Shown: in pieces, positions 1 to 7,291 of the stretch
Numbering within the stretch: position 1 is the first letter of the stretch
How the letters are laid out: each line of letters starts with the position of its first letter
Program-made: the position numbers and the translations under genes
DNA from: Actinomycetota bacterium
GTDB lineage: Bacteria; Actinomycetota; Actinomycetes; Streptosporangiales; Streptosporangiaceae
Length of the DNA stretch: 20,752 nt
Direction of reading: 5' to 3'
NCBI GenBank assembly: GCA_003140115.1
Contig: PLIQ01000447.1
Span: 9,322 to 30,073 of the forward strand
The notes under the pieces: generated by a model
What the model was told of the DNA's origin: nothing
What the model saw: only the letters and a program-made list of their open reading frames with translations
Database searches by the model: none

Positions 1-2
1 CC

Positions 3-1265
3 GCGCCGATCCGCACGGTCGAGCACGAGTCGCCGGCCGTACGGGCCCGCCGCCTGGCCGCCGCGCGCCGCCGCGCCACCGCGCTGCTCGGCGGGGTCAC
101 GGTCTTGTTCATCGCCGTGACCGTGGCGGGCGTGCACGGGACCTTGCTCGGCTACGTGCAGGCCGGCGCGGAGGCGTCCATGGTCGGCGGGGTGGCCGAC
201 TGGTTCGCGGTCACCGCCCTGTTCCGCCGGCCCCTGGGCCTGCCGATCCCGCACACCGCGCTGATCGTCGAGCGCAAAGACCAGTTCGCCGCCACCCTGG
301 GCCAGTTCGTCCAGGAGAACTTCCTCAATGCCGACGTGCTGGCCGAGCGGATCCGCGCCATCGGCCTGGTGCCCCGGCTGGCCGGCTGGCTGGCCGACCC
401 GGACAACGCCGCCCGGTTCGCCGGGCAGGCCGCCGATCTGGTCGTTACGGTGGCCGAGGCGCTGCGCGACGAAGATGTCCAGCGCATACTGACCGCCGAG
501 CTGACCCGCGCGGTCGGCTCGGTCGAGGTGGCGCCGCTGGCCGGGCGAGCGCTGCGGGTCATCATCGCCGAGGGCCAGCACGCCGAGCTGTTCAACGTCA
601 TCTTGGGCGCCGCCGACCGCTATCTGGGCGATCACGCCGCGGAGCTGCGCGAGATGTTCGAGGGCGAGGCCCCGCGCTGGGTGCCGGACGCGGTGTACCG
701 GCGGGTCTTCGACCGGCTCTACCAGCGCTTGCGCCAGCGGCTGGCGGCGATGGCCGCCGATCCGGACGACTCGTCCCGGCGTCAGTTCGACGCGTGGCTG
801 GCCGGGCTCCCGGACCGCCTGGAGACCTCCCCGGAGCTGCGCGAGCGCGGCGAGCGCATCAAGCGCGACGTGCTGCGCAGCGCCGCGCTGCGGGACTGGT
901 CGTCGTCGCTGTGGCAGAAGGCCAAGGCGGGGCTGCGGATCCAGGCCGCCGACCCGGACTCCGAACTGCGCCGCCGGATGGCCGGCGTCCTGGTGGCGGC
1001 CGGCCAGCGCCTCGGGTCAGATCAGCGCCTCCAGGAGGGCCTGGAGCGAATGGTCGAGTCCGGCGCCCGGGCCCTGGCCGATCAGTTCCACGACGAGCTG
1101 GCCGGCCTGGTCACCGGGACCATCGAGCGATGGGATGCCCACGAGACGTCGACCCAGCTGGAACTGCTCCTGGGGCGGGACCTGCAGTACATCCGGATCA
1201 ACGGCACGGTGGTCGGGGCGGGCGTGGGGCTGGCCTTGCACGCCATCGTGCTGGCCCTGGCCTGA
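3..1265 (+). CDS. DUF445 family membrane-associated protein (5' end outside window)
   Basis: The reading frame is open from the left edge (first complete codon at base 3) and stops at TGA 1263-1265. The first in-window start-like codon, TTG at 105, lies inside a hydrophobic segment (ALLGGVTVLFIAVTVAG), so the true start is probably upstream of the window. After this N-terminal membrane helix comes the DUF445 signature GGVADWFAVTALFRRPLG followed by IPHTALI. A long, charged, mainly helical region follows, and a C-terminal hydrophobic segment (INGTVVGAGVGLALHAIVLALA) ends the protein. This anchor-helical-anchor layout is typical of DUF445 (YheB/YjiN-like) proteins, whose function is not established. 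The gene converges on the glycosylase gene with a 10-bp gap and no terminator. Family assignment is firm; the role is unknown. Confidence 0.88.
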   Translation, partial: APIRTVEHESPAVRARRLAAARRRATALLGGVTVLFIAVTVAGVHGTLLGYVQAGAEASMVGGVADWFAVTALFRRPLGLPIPHTALIVERKDQFAATLGQFVQENFLNADVLAERIRAIGLVPRLAGWLADPDNAARFAGQAADLVVTVAEALRDEDVQRILTAELTRAVGSVEVAPLAGRALRVIIAEGQHAELFNVILGAADRYLGDHAAELREMFEGEAPRWVPDAVYRRVFDRLYQRLRQRLAAMAADPDDSSRRQFDAWLAGLPDRLETSPELRERGERIKRDVLRSAALRDWSSSLWQKAKAGLRIQAADPDSELRRRMAGVLVAAGQRLGSDQRLQEGLERMVESGARALADQFHDELAGLVTGTIERWDAHETSTQLELLLGRDLQYIRINGTVVGAGVGLALHAIVLALA

Positions 1266-1275
1266 GGCACCGGCC

Positions 1276-1926
1276 CTAACCGGCAGCCGGCTCGACGGCG
1301 GAAAACAAGTAGCTGGTCGCCAGGCTGCGATAAGGCCGCCATTTCTCGGCGATGGCCAGGACCTCGTCCTGGCTGGGCCGGTGGTCGAGTCCGTACGCGG
1401 CCTGGACCGCCTTGCGCAGGGCCAGGTCGCCCGGCAGCACGACGTCTTCCCGCTTCAGCGCGACGAGCAGAGCGCCCTGCACGGTCCAGGGGCCGATTCC
1501 CGGGATCACGGTCAGCTCGGTCATCAGCTCGTCGTCGGGCAGGCTGCTCAGGACGTCCGCGTCCAGCCGGCCGTCGGTCAGCCGGGTGGCCAGGTCACGG
1601 AGCGTGCTGACCTTCCGCCACGACAGCCCGGCCTCCCGGAGCTGTCCGGGGTCGAGGCTCAGCAACTCGGCGGGCGCGGGCAGGCGGCCGCCGAACAACC
1701 CCTCGATCCGCCCCAGGATCCGGCGGGTCGCCGCGACGGACAACTGCTGCCCGGCGACCTGGAACAGCAGCGCACCGAACAGGTCCATGGCCGGCAGCCG
1801 TGTCATCCAGGCCTGCGGGTCGAAGCCGGGCCGTTCGTCGATCAATCGCGCCAGCACCGGGTCGGAGTCGTGCAGGTAAGCGCGCGCCTGCCGCAGCGTC
1901 GCGGCGCGGTCGGGATCCTCGGTCAC
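1276..1926 (-). CDS. DNA-3-methyladenine glycosylase II (AlkA-type HhH-GPD)
   Basis: A predicted 216-residue base-excision repair enzyme that would release alkylated purines from DNA by cleaving the N-glycosidic bond. The fold signature is clear: the helix-hairpin-helix IPGIGPWTVQ (about residues 141-150), then LPGDLALRKA, with Asp167 as the expected catalytic GPD aspartate. An earlier Q-rich helix (FQVAGQQLSVAAT, about 55-67) is also typical. I place the start at GTG 1926-1924 because AGGAAGGAG lies 7 bases before it on the minus strand. An ATG at 1962 is in frame but lacks a comparable site and would only add a 12-residue unconserved leader. It lacks the N-terminal AlkA domain of the long E. 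coli form, as many actinobacterial homologues do. The stop is TAG. It could be a related HhH-GPD glycosylase with different base preference. Confidence 0.9.
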   Translation of the reverse strand: MTEDPDRAATLRQARAYLHDSDPVLARLIDERPGFDPQAWMTRLPAMDLFGALLFQVAGQQLSVAATRRILGRIEGLFGGRLPAPAELLSLDPGQLREAGLSWRKVSTLRDLATRLTDGRLDADVLSSLPDDELMTELTVIPGIGPWTVQGALLVALKREDVVLPGDLALRKAVQAAYGLDHRPSQDEVLAIAEKWRPYRSLATSYLFSAVEPAAG

Positions 1927-2089
1927 GGTTCGGCTCCTTCCTGCCGTGGCGACTGGTACCACTATCTCGCGTCGGCCGCCGGTGATAAGACCAGGGCATA
2001 GCCAGGGATAGGCCCGGGTGCGCCCGGCCGGCCCGGTACGGCATCGTTGAGGTCAGGACCATTGAGATTTAGTGAAGGAGCCGGACGCC
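1927..2089. other. Divergent intergenic region, glycosylase / BI-1 gene
   Basis: These 163 bases separate the divergent glycosylase and BI-1 genes and must hold both promoters. I see no convincing -35/-10 pair. A TTGAGG at 2047-2052 has no well-placed -10 that leaves room for the ribosome binding site at 2074-2080. The stretch 2008-2040 is GC-rich and partly self-complementary, but it does not form a clean terminator or operator. Confidence 0.4.
2074..2080 (+). promoter_or_regulatory. Ribosome binding site of the BI-1 gene
   Basis: GAAGGAG lies 9 bases before ATG 2090. It decides that start over an in-frame GTG/ATG-like codon at 2072, which would overlap the site itself. Confidence 0.75.
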
Positions 2090-2752
2090 ATGAGCGACAC
2101 ACTCACCTACCACCAGATGGGGACGGCGGCCCGCGGCCAGACGCATGCCCTGTTTTCCCAGACCATGGGCTACGTCGCGATCACCGCCGCGCTGTTCGCG
2201 CTCGGTGCCTGGGTGGGCCATAACCTGACCGGCGGCGCGGGCATCGTGGCGTTCATCGCCGCCTTTGCCTGCCTGATCGGCATGCGGTTCGCCTCCAAGC
2301 GGTCCCAGCAGCTCACCGTCGGGCTGCTCGGCGCGTTCGGCCTGCTGATCGGCGTGGCCGTGGCGCCCACCGTGGCGTACTACGGCAGCATGGACCCGCG
2401 TGCGCTGTGGGAAGCGGGCGGGGCGACCGCGCTGTTCATCGCTGGGTTCGGCGCGGCGGGCTACGCTACCCGGCGGGACCTGACCGCGATCGCCAGGATC
2501 AGTTTCTGGGCGCTGCTGGCCCTGATCGTGGTCGGCATCGTGCTGATCTTCGTGCACATCCCGGGCGCCGATCTGGCCTACTCCGTGCTCGGCCTGGTCA
2601 TCTTCGCCGGGTTCACCATGTTCGACTTCCAGCGGCTGCGTACCAACACCGACGCCGCCACCGCGCCGTTGCTGGCCGCGTCGATCTTCCTGGACATACT
2701 GAACGTGTTCCTGTTCTTCCTGGAGATCTTCTCCGGCGGGCAGGAGCGATAA
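2090..2752 (+). CDS. Bax inhibitor-1 (BI-1/YccA) family membrane protein
   Basis: A 220-residue, very hydrophobic protein with about seven membrane helices and short loops. The family hallmark is in the last third: GLVIFAGFTMFDFQRLRT, which is the conserved BI-1 'FD.QR' motif, followed by a final helix ending FLDILNVFLFFLEIFSGG. Bacterial relatives include YccA, which modulates the FtsH protease in E. coli, and BsYetJ, a pH-sensitive calcium-leak channel. Which of these roles applies here is unknown. The start is ATG 2090, supported by GAAGGAG. The stop TAA (2750-2752) is followed at once by a two-codon ATG-CGG-TAA and then by the next gene's ATG at 2760, so the two genes are probably co-transcribed. 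Confidence 0.92.
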   Translation: MSDTLTYHQMGTAARGQTHALFSQTMGYVAITAALFALGAWVGHNLTGGAGIVAFIAAFACLIGMRFASKRSQQLTVGLLGAFGLLIGVAVAPTVAYYGSMDPRALWEAGGATALFIAGFGAAGYATRRDLTAIARISFWALLALIVVGIVLIFVHIPGADLAYSVLGLVIFAGFTMFDFQRLRTNTDAATAPLLAASIFLDILNVFLFFLEIFSGGQER

Positions 2753-2759
2753 TGCGGTA

Positions 2760-3452
2760 ATGCGCACCCGAAAGCACCCGCTGACCCCCCTGGCGGCCGT
2801 CGCCGCCGGCCTGCTGGCCGGCGCCGTGGGGACCGTCTGCCTGGACGCGGTTCACTACCTGAAGTACCGCCGCGAGGGCGGCACCGAGAGCCCGCTGGCC
2901 TGGGAATTCGCGCCGGTTAGCACCTGGGAGACGGCCCCGGACCCGGGGCAGGTCGCCAAGCGCCTGATCGAGGGCTTCACCCAGAGCAAGCTGCCCGACC
3001 GCGCGGCCTGGCCGATCAGCACGGCCGCGCACTGGGCCTTCGGATCGGCGAACGCGGCGATTTACGGTGTCGTAGCCGGATCGGCGCGCCGGCCGCACCC
3101 CGCGTACGGCGTGCCCTTCGGCGCGGCCGTCTGGGCGTCCGGCTACGCCGTGCTCCCCGAAGCCGGACTGTACAAGCCGATCTTGGAGTACGACGCGAAA
3201 ACCCTGGCCTGGGACCTGAGCGCGCACCTGGCCTACGGCGCGGGCACCGGCGCCACGTTCTGGGTGCTGGCCCGGCTGATCGGGGCCGGGACCGCCGCGC
3301 GTTTACCGGCGGAGGCCACCGCCTGCCCCGCCTGGACCTCGCATGTTCCGGGACGCTACGCTCGGCCGTCGGGTGATGTCATGATAAGGGCTGACATTGC
3401 TGGTCACGTTGCGTGCGGATTGAGAGGCAAAGATGACCATCTTCTACCCTGA
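2760..3452 (+). CDS. Conserved actinobacterial membrane protein of unknown function
   Basis: A 230-residue protein. It starts with a basic stretch and a hydrophobic helix (LAAVAAGLLAGAVGTVCLD), then a motif-rich segment (YLKYRREGG, SPLAWEFAPVSTWETAPDP, AKRLIEGF). Three more hydrophobic segments follow: around HWAFGSANAAIYGVVAG, YGVPFGAAVWASGYAVLP, and LSAHLAYGAGTGATFWVLARLIG. This pattern resembles a widespread actinobacterial YagU/DUF1440-like membrane family, but I cannot name it securely. The last ~48 residues after ARLIG are hydrophilic and look unlike a membrane family tail. They run through the leader of the next gene and overlap it by 20 bp, so a late frameshift or lost stop is possible. 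The start ATG 2760 sits 7 bp past the upstream stop and probably reuses the AGGAG at 2742-2746. Confidence 0.75.
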   Translation: MRTRKHPLTPLAAVAAGLLAGAVGTVCLDAVHYLKYRREGGTESPLAWEFAPVSTWETAPDPGQVAKRLIEGFTQSKLPDRAAWPISTAAHWAFGSANAAIYGVVAGSARRPHPAYGVPFGAAVWASGYAVLPEAGLYKPILEYDAKTLAWDLSAHLAYGAGTGATFWVLARLIGAGTAARLPAEATACPAWTSHVPGRYARPSGDVMIRADIAGHVACGLRGKDDHLLP

Positions 3453-4542
3453 TGTTTCCGGTTACCAGGCTGGCATCAGTTTCGCCGGCTGCGCTATTGC
3501 CATGGTCAAAGCGACGGAAAATAACGACTACACCAACCCGGACTACACCGCGGCCAAGGTGCGCGCCGCCAACGCCGGCGCTTATTTCTGCGCCTATCAC
3601 TTCCTGCACGCGGGCAATGGCGCCGGCCAGGCGTCATTCGCCTATGGTCGGGTTGGCAGCGGAGTGCCGTTGATGATTGACTTCGAACCGGCGTACAACG
3701 CTAACGGCACGATCGCCTCGGCACCGCAGATTTCCGACGCGGTGGACTTCATCAACGAATACCGGGCGCTCGGCGGCACGGTCTACCTGGTGTACCTCCC
3801 GCACTGGTACTGGCAGGGCGACCTCGGCTCGGCTTCGCTGGCCTCCCTCATCGGCCTCGGGATGCTGCTCGTGTCCTCCGATTACACCGGCTACAGCGAT
3901 ACCGGGCCCGGCTGGGCTGCGTATGGCGGAATGACCCCAATCATCTGGCAGTACACCTCGTCCGCGACGCTGAATGGAGTCACCAACGTGGATTTCAACG
4001 CTTACCTGGGCACGCTGGGCCAGTTCCAGTCACAGGTCTCAACCGGCGCTGGGAACGGCGGCAACCCGACACTCACCGAAGGCGATACCGGCGCAGCGGT
4101 CCGGACGCTGCAGACCCGGCTGAACGTCTGGGGTGCGTCGCTCACCGTCGACGGCGACTTCGGTGCCGCCACCCTGGCCGCGGTCAAGGCGTTCCAGACC
4201 AAGGAAAAGCTCACCGTCGACGGAATCGTCGGCCCGGCCACGTGGTCCGCGCTCAACGAGAATCCCAGCGGCGGTGTGCCGTATCCGGCGCCGACCGCGC
4301 TGGCGGTCGGCTCGGTAAGCCTGGCCGTCAACTGGGACGCGGTGACCGTCAACGGCACGGCCGTGGCGAGCTACACCGTCGAGGCGGTCGGCCTGAACGG
4401 CGAGGTGTACGTCCACGAGACCCCGACCACCAATTCGGTGGTGCTGACCGGCCTCGTTCCTGGCTGGACGTACAACATCCTGGTCTGGGCCAACGGAGGC
4501 CCGGTATCGCCTCCGCACGCATCCATCCAAGTCAACGTCTGA
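3433..4542 (+). CDS. GH25 muramidase with peptidoglycan-binding and FN3-like domains
   Basis: A 369-residue predicted cell-wall hydrolase that would cut the MurNAc-GlcNAc bond of peptidoglycan. Residues 1-195 form a GH25 barrel: it opens with PDVSGYQ (Asp7), has the catalytic DxE motif MIDFEP (Asp83, Glu85), and closes with WQYT (172-175) and NVDFNAYLG (about 185-193). Residues 211-276 are a PG_binding_1 domain (LTEGDTGAAVRTLQTRL, then TVDGDFGAATLAAVKAFQ). Residues about 285-369 resemble a fibronectin type III module. There is no signal peptide; the barrel begins at residue 4. Several AT-richer codons early in the gene contrast with its neighbours. Both points fit a phage-derived lysin or an enzyme released by lysis or a dedicated exporter. 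The start ATG 3433 follows GAGAGG. Domain calls are firm; the biological use is open. Confidence 0.9.
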   Translation: MTIFYPDVSGYQAGISFAGCAIAMVKATENNDYTNPDYTAAKVRAANAGAYFCAYHFLHAGNGAGQASFAYGRVGSGVPLMIDFEPAYNANGTIASAPQISDAVDFINEYRALGGTVYLVYLPHWYWQGDLGSASLASLIGLGMLLVSSDYTGYSDTGPGWAAYGGMTPIIWQYTSSATLNGVTNVDFNAYLGTLGQFQSQVSTGAGNGGNPTLTEGDTGAAVRTLQTRLNVWGASLTVDGDFGAATLAAVKAFQTKEKLTVDGIVGPATWSALNENPSGGVPYPAPTALAVGSVSLAVNWDAVTVNGTAVASYTVEAVGLNGEVYVHETPTTNSVVLTGLVPGWTYNILVWANGGPVSPPHASIQVNV

Positions 4543-4627
4543 TACCAGGGCGCCGCTGGACTGCTCGAATTCGGCCCGCGTGGCGGTAACCGCCGGTGTC
4601 CCTTATGTGGAAGAATAATGGTGGTTG

Positions 4628-4652
4628 GAAAAGGGCCCGGCCCGCTCTTTTC
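4628..4652. terminator. Bidirectional terminator hairpin 1
   Basis: GAAAAGGGC (4628-4636) pairs with GCTCTTTTC (4644-4652) as a 9-bp stem with one G-T wobble around a 7-base loop. The A-tract/GC-core/T-tract layout works on either strand. It lies between the convergent GH25 and methyltransferase genes. Confidence 0.8.
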
Positions 4653-4663
4653 ACCCAAAAGCT

Positions 4664-4702
4664 GGGGTCTCCCGGTCACCCCCCCACCGGGGGACCCCTT
4701 TA
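4664..4702. terminator. Bidirectional terminator hairpin 2
   Basis: GGGGTCTCCCGGT (4664-4676) pairs with ACCGGGGGACCCC (4686-4698): 13 bp with one T-G wobble and a 9-base C-rich loop. TTT follows on the plus strand. On the minus strand, AGCTTTT follows (from plus 4657-4663). The TAA stop of the methyltransferase (4702-4700) touches the hairpin foot, so it probably ends the long leftward operon. Confidence 0.8.
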
Positions 4703-5428
4703 GGTTGTGCGCTCGGTGAGGAACACGAACTCGCGGCCCGGGCGATCCGGAGCGTCCCGCACGTCCAGGACCCGGTAGCCCTGGGCCGCCAGGCTCGATT
4801 CCACCTCGTCGCGTCCGCGGAACCGCAGCGTGGAGTCCGACGTGATCACCGTGCCGTCGGCCCAGAACGTGTAGGTGTAGCGGAACGAGACGAACGGAAG
4901 GTCCACGGCGGTGACCTCGAGGCGCCGCTCGACCAGGCCGCTGCCCGCAACGTCACGGCGGACCGGGCCGGTCTCCGCCGCCCATTCCTCCCAGGCCCGG
5001 CGTCCGGGACGCCGGGTTTCGAACACCAGGTACCCGCGCGGGCGAAGTGCGGCACCGATTACCTGCAGCGCCCGCGCCCACTCCTCGTCGGTGAGGAAGA
5101 CCTGGGCCACGTTCCCGGTCATCACCGCGAGATCGGCACGGGCCGCGGATACCGCGGCGGCATCGCCGTGGACCCAGGTGACGACGGCCTTGTCATCCTT
5201 GGACCTGGCCACGTCGAGGGAGGCCGCGGCCGGGTCGACGCCCACCACCGTCCGGCCGGTCCCGGCCAGCAGGATGGCCAGGCATCCGGTCCCGCAGCCC
5301 ACGTCCAGCACGCGGTCCGCGTCCAGTTCCGCCGCGATGCTCAGGTAAGCGGCCAGATCATCGCGCGGCCCGTCGAAGCTGTCGTAGAGGCGCGCCAGGC
5401 GAGCGTCGGCAAAGATCGCGTCGGGCAC
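4700..5428 (-). CDS. Class I SAM-dependent methyltransferase
   Basis: A 242-residue predicted methyltransferase that would use S-adenosylmethionine. Motif I, VLDVGCGTG, is at residues 40-48, followed by VVGVDPAA, whose acidic residue would bind the SAM ribose. Downstream come DLAVMTGNVAQVF (motif IV-like) and LRPRGYLVFETRRP. The substrate is unknown. I chose GTG 5428-5426 as start because PDAIFADARLARLYDSF is the usual beginning of this family; longer frames would run into the upstream ThDP gene. No strong ribosome binding site is visible. It lies 38 bp after the ThDP enzyme stop on the same strand and just before the double terminator, so it is likely the last gene of that operon. Similar proteins are often annotated only as 'class I SAM-dependent methyltransferase'. 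Confidence 0.87.
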   Translation of the reverse strand: MPDAIFADARLARLYDSFDGPRDDLAAYLSIAAELDADRVLDVGCGTGCLAILLAGTGRTVVGVDPAAASLDVARSKDDKAVVTWVHGDAAAVSAARADLAVMTGNVAQVFLTDEEWARALQVIGAALRPRGYLVFETRRPGRRAWEEWAAETGPVRRDVAGSGLVERRLEVTAVDLPFVSFRYTYTFWADGTVITSDSTLRFRGRDEVESSLAAQGYRVLDVRDAPDRPGREFVFLTERTT

Positions 5429-5466
5429 GCCACGACCGTACCCGGGAGCCGGGCGCGTCGTCTTCG

Positions 5467-7257
5467 TTACTCGCTGCGGTTCGGCAGGATCTCCCGGGCC
5501 TTGGTCAGCAGGCCTTCCTTGAGCACGCCCCACCGGTCCGGGTCGCCCTTCAGCAGTGCCAGGGCGGCGTCCTTGGCCTGCTCGAAGGTGGCGTGCGGCG
5601 GGATGGGCGGAATGTCCGGGTCGGTCCGCACGTCCAGCACGGTGGGCCGGTCGGCGGCCAGCGCCTGATCCCAGGCCGCACCGACCTGGTCGGGCTTATC
5701 CACTGCGATCCCGTGCAGGCCCAGGCTGCGGGCGAAGCCCTCGTAGGAGACGTCGGGCAGCCGCTGGGATTCGGTGAACTTCGGCGCGCCTTCCATGGCG
5801 CGCATCTCCCAGGTGACCTGGTTGAGGTCGTTGTTGTGCAGCACCGCGACGATCAGCCGCGGATCGGCCCATTCCTGCCAGTAATGCTTGATCGTGATCA
5901 GCTCGGCCAGGCCGTTCATCTGCATCGCGCCGTCCCCGGCGAAGACGATGACCGGCCGGTCCGGGTGGCCGAACTTCGCGCCGATGCCGTAGGGGACGCC
6001 GGGGCCCATGGTGGCCAGGTTCCCGGACAGCGAGCCGCGCATGTCGCCGCGGAAGCGCAGCTGCCGCGCATACCAGTTGGCCGAGGAGCCGGAATCCGCG
6101 GCGACGATGGCGTTCATCGGCAGCCGGCCGGACAGCTCCCGGAACAGCAGCATCGGGTTGACCGGATCGGCCTCGACCTCGGCCTCGGCGTCCATCGACC
6201 GCCACCACTTGGCCACGCGGTCTTCGACGCCCTCGCGCCAGGACCGGTCCTCCTTGCGCCGCAGCCGCGGGATCAGGGCGCGCAGCGTCGCGGCCGCGTC
6301 GCCGACCAGGTTGACCTCGTAGGGGTAGCGCATCCCGATGAACTTGCCGTCGATGTCGATCTGGACGGCGCGGGCCTGGTCGAAGGCCGGCAGGAACTGG
6401 GTGTACGGGAAGCTCGATCCGACGGTGAGCAGCGTGTCACAGTTCATCATCAGCTCGTAGCTCGGCCGGGTGCCCAGCAGCCCGATCGACCCGGTCACGT
6501 ACGGCAGCTCGTCGGAGAGCACGTCCTTGCCGAGCAGCGGCTTGGCCACGCCGGCGCCGAGCAGCTCGGCCACCTGCTCAAGCTCGTGCCGTGCCCCGCG
6601 GGCGCCCTGGCCGGCCAGGATGGCCACCTTGCTCCCGGCGTTCAGGATCTCGGCGGCCCGGGCGACGGCCTCATCGTCCGGCGCGACGGTCGGCCAGCTG
6701 ACCCCGAGCGACGAGGGCACCATCTTGAACGCGTGGCTGGGCGCGGAGTACTCCAGCTCCTGGACGTCGGCCGGGATGATGATCGCGGCGGGCGCGCGCT
6801 CGGCCAGGGCGGTGCGGATCGCCCGGTCCAGGACGTTCGGCAGCTGCTCCGGGACCGTCACCATCTGCACGTACTCGCTGGCCACGTCCTTGTACAGCGA
6901 GAGCAGGTCGACTTCTTGCTGGTAGGAGCCGCCCATGGCGCTGCGGTTGGTCTGGCCCACGATCGCGACCACCGGCACGTGGTCCAGCTTGGCGTCATAC
7001 AGCCCGTTGAGCAGGTGGATCGCCCCCGGGCCCGAGGTGGCCATGCACACGCCGAGCCGTCCGGTGAACTTCGCGTACCCGACGGCCTCGAAGGCGGCCA
7101 TCTCCTCGTGCCGGGCCTGGACAAACTGCGGCTTGTTGTCGGCCCGGCCCCAGGCGGCCAGGATGCCGTTGATCCCGTCTCCGGCGTAGGCGAATACGTG
7201 CTCTACGTCCCAGGCGCGCAGCCGCTCGAGGAGGTAGTCGGCAACTGTCGGTGCCAT
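5467..7257 (-). CDS. ThDP-dependent enzyme, pyruvate oxidase/acetolactate-synthase-like (YdaP/PoxB type)
   Basis: A 596-residue three-domain thiamine-diphosphate enzyme. The N-terminal domain carries the cofactor-activating glutamate (QARHEEMAAFEAVGYA, Glu51) and TSGPGAIHLLNGLYDA. The central domain (about 190-345) is the usual Rossmann-like domain that holds FAD in pyruvate oxidase. The C-terminal domain has the ThDP/Mg motif beginning GDGAMQMNGLAEL (441) and ending HNNDLNQV (474-481). Overall it looks closest to the pyruvate oxidase/YdaP branch, which decarboxylates pyruvate to acetate with electron transfer to quinone or oxygen. Acetolactate synthase proper is less likely, as no regulatory-subunit gene is nearby. 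The start ATG 7257 is preceded by GAAGGAC. It begins 34 bp after the GMC gene stop, and pairing with a dehydrogenase suggests a respiratory oxidation unit. In Bacillus subtilis, ydaP belongs to the sigma-B stress regulon. Confidence 0.88.
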   Translation of the reverse strand: MAPTVADYLLERLRAWDVEHVFAYAGDGINGILAAWGRADNKPQFVQARHEEMAAFEAVGYAKFTGRLGVCMATSGPGAIHLLNGLYDAKLDHVPVVAIVGQTNRSAMGGSYQQEVDLLSLYKDVASEYVQMVTVPEQLPNVLDRAIRTALAERAPAAIIIPADVQELEYSAPSHAFKMVPSSLGVSWPTVAPDDEAVARAAEILNAGSKVAILAGQGARGARHELEQVAELLGAGVAKPLLGKDVLSDELPYVTGSIGLLGTRPSYELMMNCDTLLTVGSSFPYTQFLPAFDQARAVQIDIDGKFIGMRYPYEVNLVGDAAATLRALIPRLRRKEDRSWREGVEDRVAKWWRSMDAEAEVEADPVNPMLLFRELSGRLPMNAIVAADSGSSANWYARQLRFRGDMRGSLSGNLATMGPGVPYGIGAKFGHPDRPVIVFAGDGAMQMNGLAELITIKHYWQEWADPRLIVAVLHNNDLNQVTWEMRAMEGAPKFTESQRLPDVSYEGFARSLGLHGIAVDKPDQVGAAWDQALAADRPTVLDVRTDPDIPPIPPHATFEQAKDAALALLKGDPDRWGVLKEGLLTKAREILPNRSE

Positions 7258-7291
7258 GTTTTCTGTCCTTCCGTTCCGTGACCTTGGTGTG

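Noticed and set aside
152..601. Long minus-strand frame opposite the DUF445 gene
   Set aside because: It is a GC-bias shadow: low-complexity Ser/Ala/Arg/Thr composition, no ribosome binding site, while the opposite strand has clear family motifs.
2047..2073. TTGAGG/TTTAGT as a sigma-70-type promoter for the BI-1 gene
   Set aside because: The spacer is 15 bases and the start point would fall on or after the ribosome binding site.
3433..4542. Prophage remnant around the GH25 gene
   Set aside because: No holin, tail, integrase or attachment-site-like repeat is visible on either side; a single lysin-like gene is not enough.
5428..5445. GGGTACG on the minus strand before the methyltransferase as a stress-sigma -10
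   Set aside because: No GTTT occurs at 14-16 bases upstream, and the gene is well placed to be read from the upstream operon.
5593..7281. 562-codon plus-strand open frame
   Set aside because: It lies exactly opposite the ThDP enzyme and reads as Arg/Gly/His/Val-rich sequence without domains; typical antisense frame in high-GC DNA.
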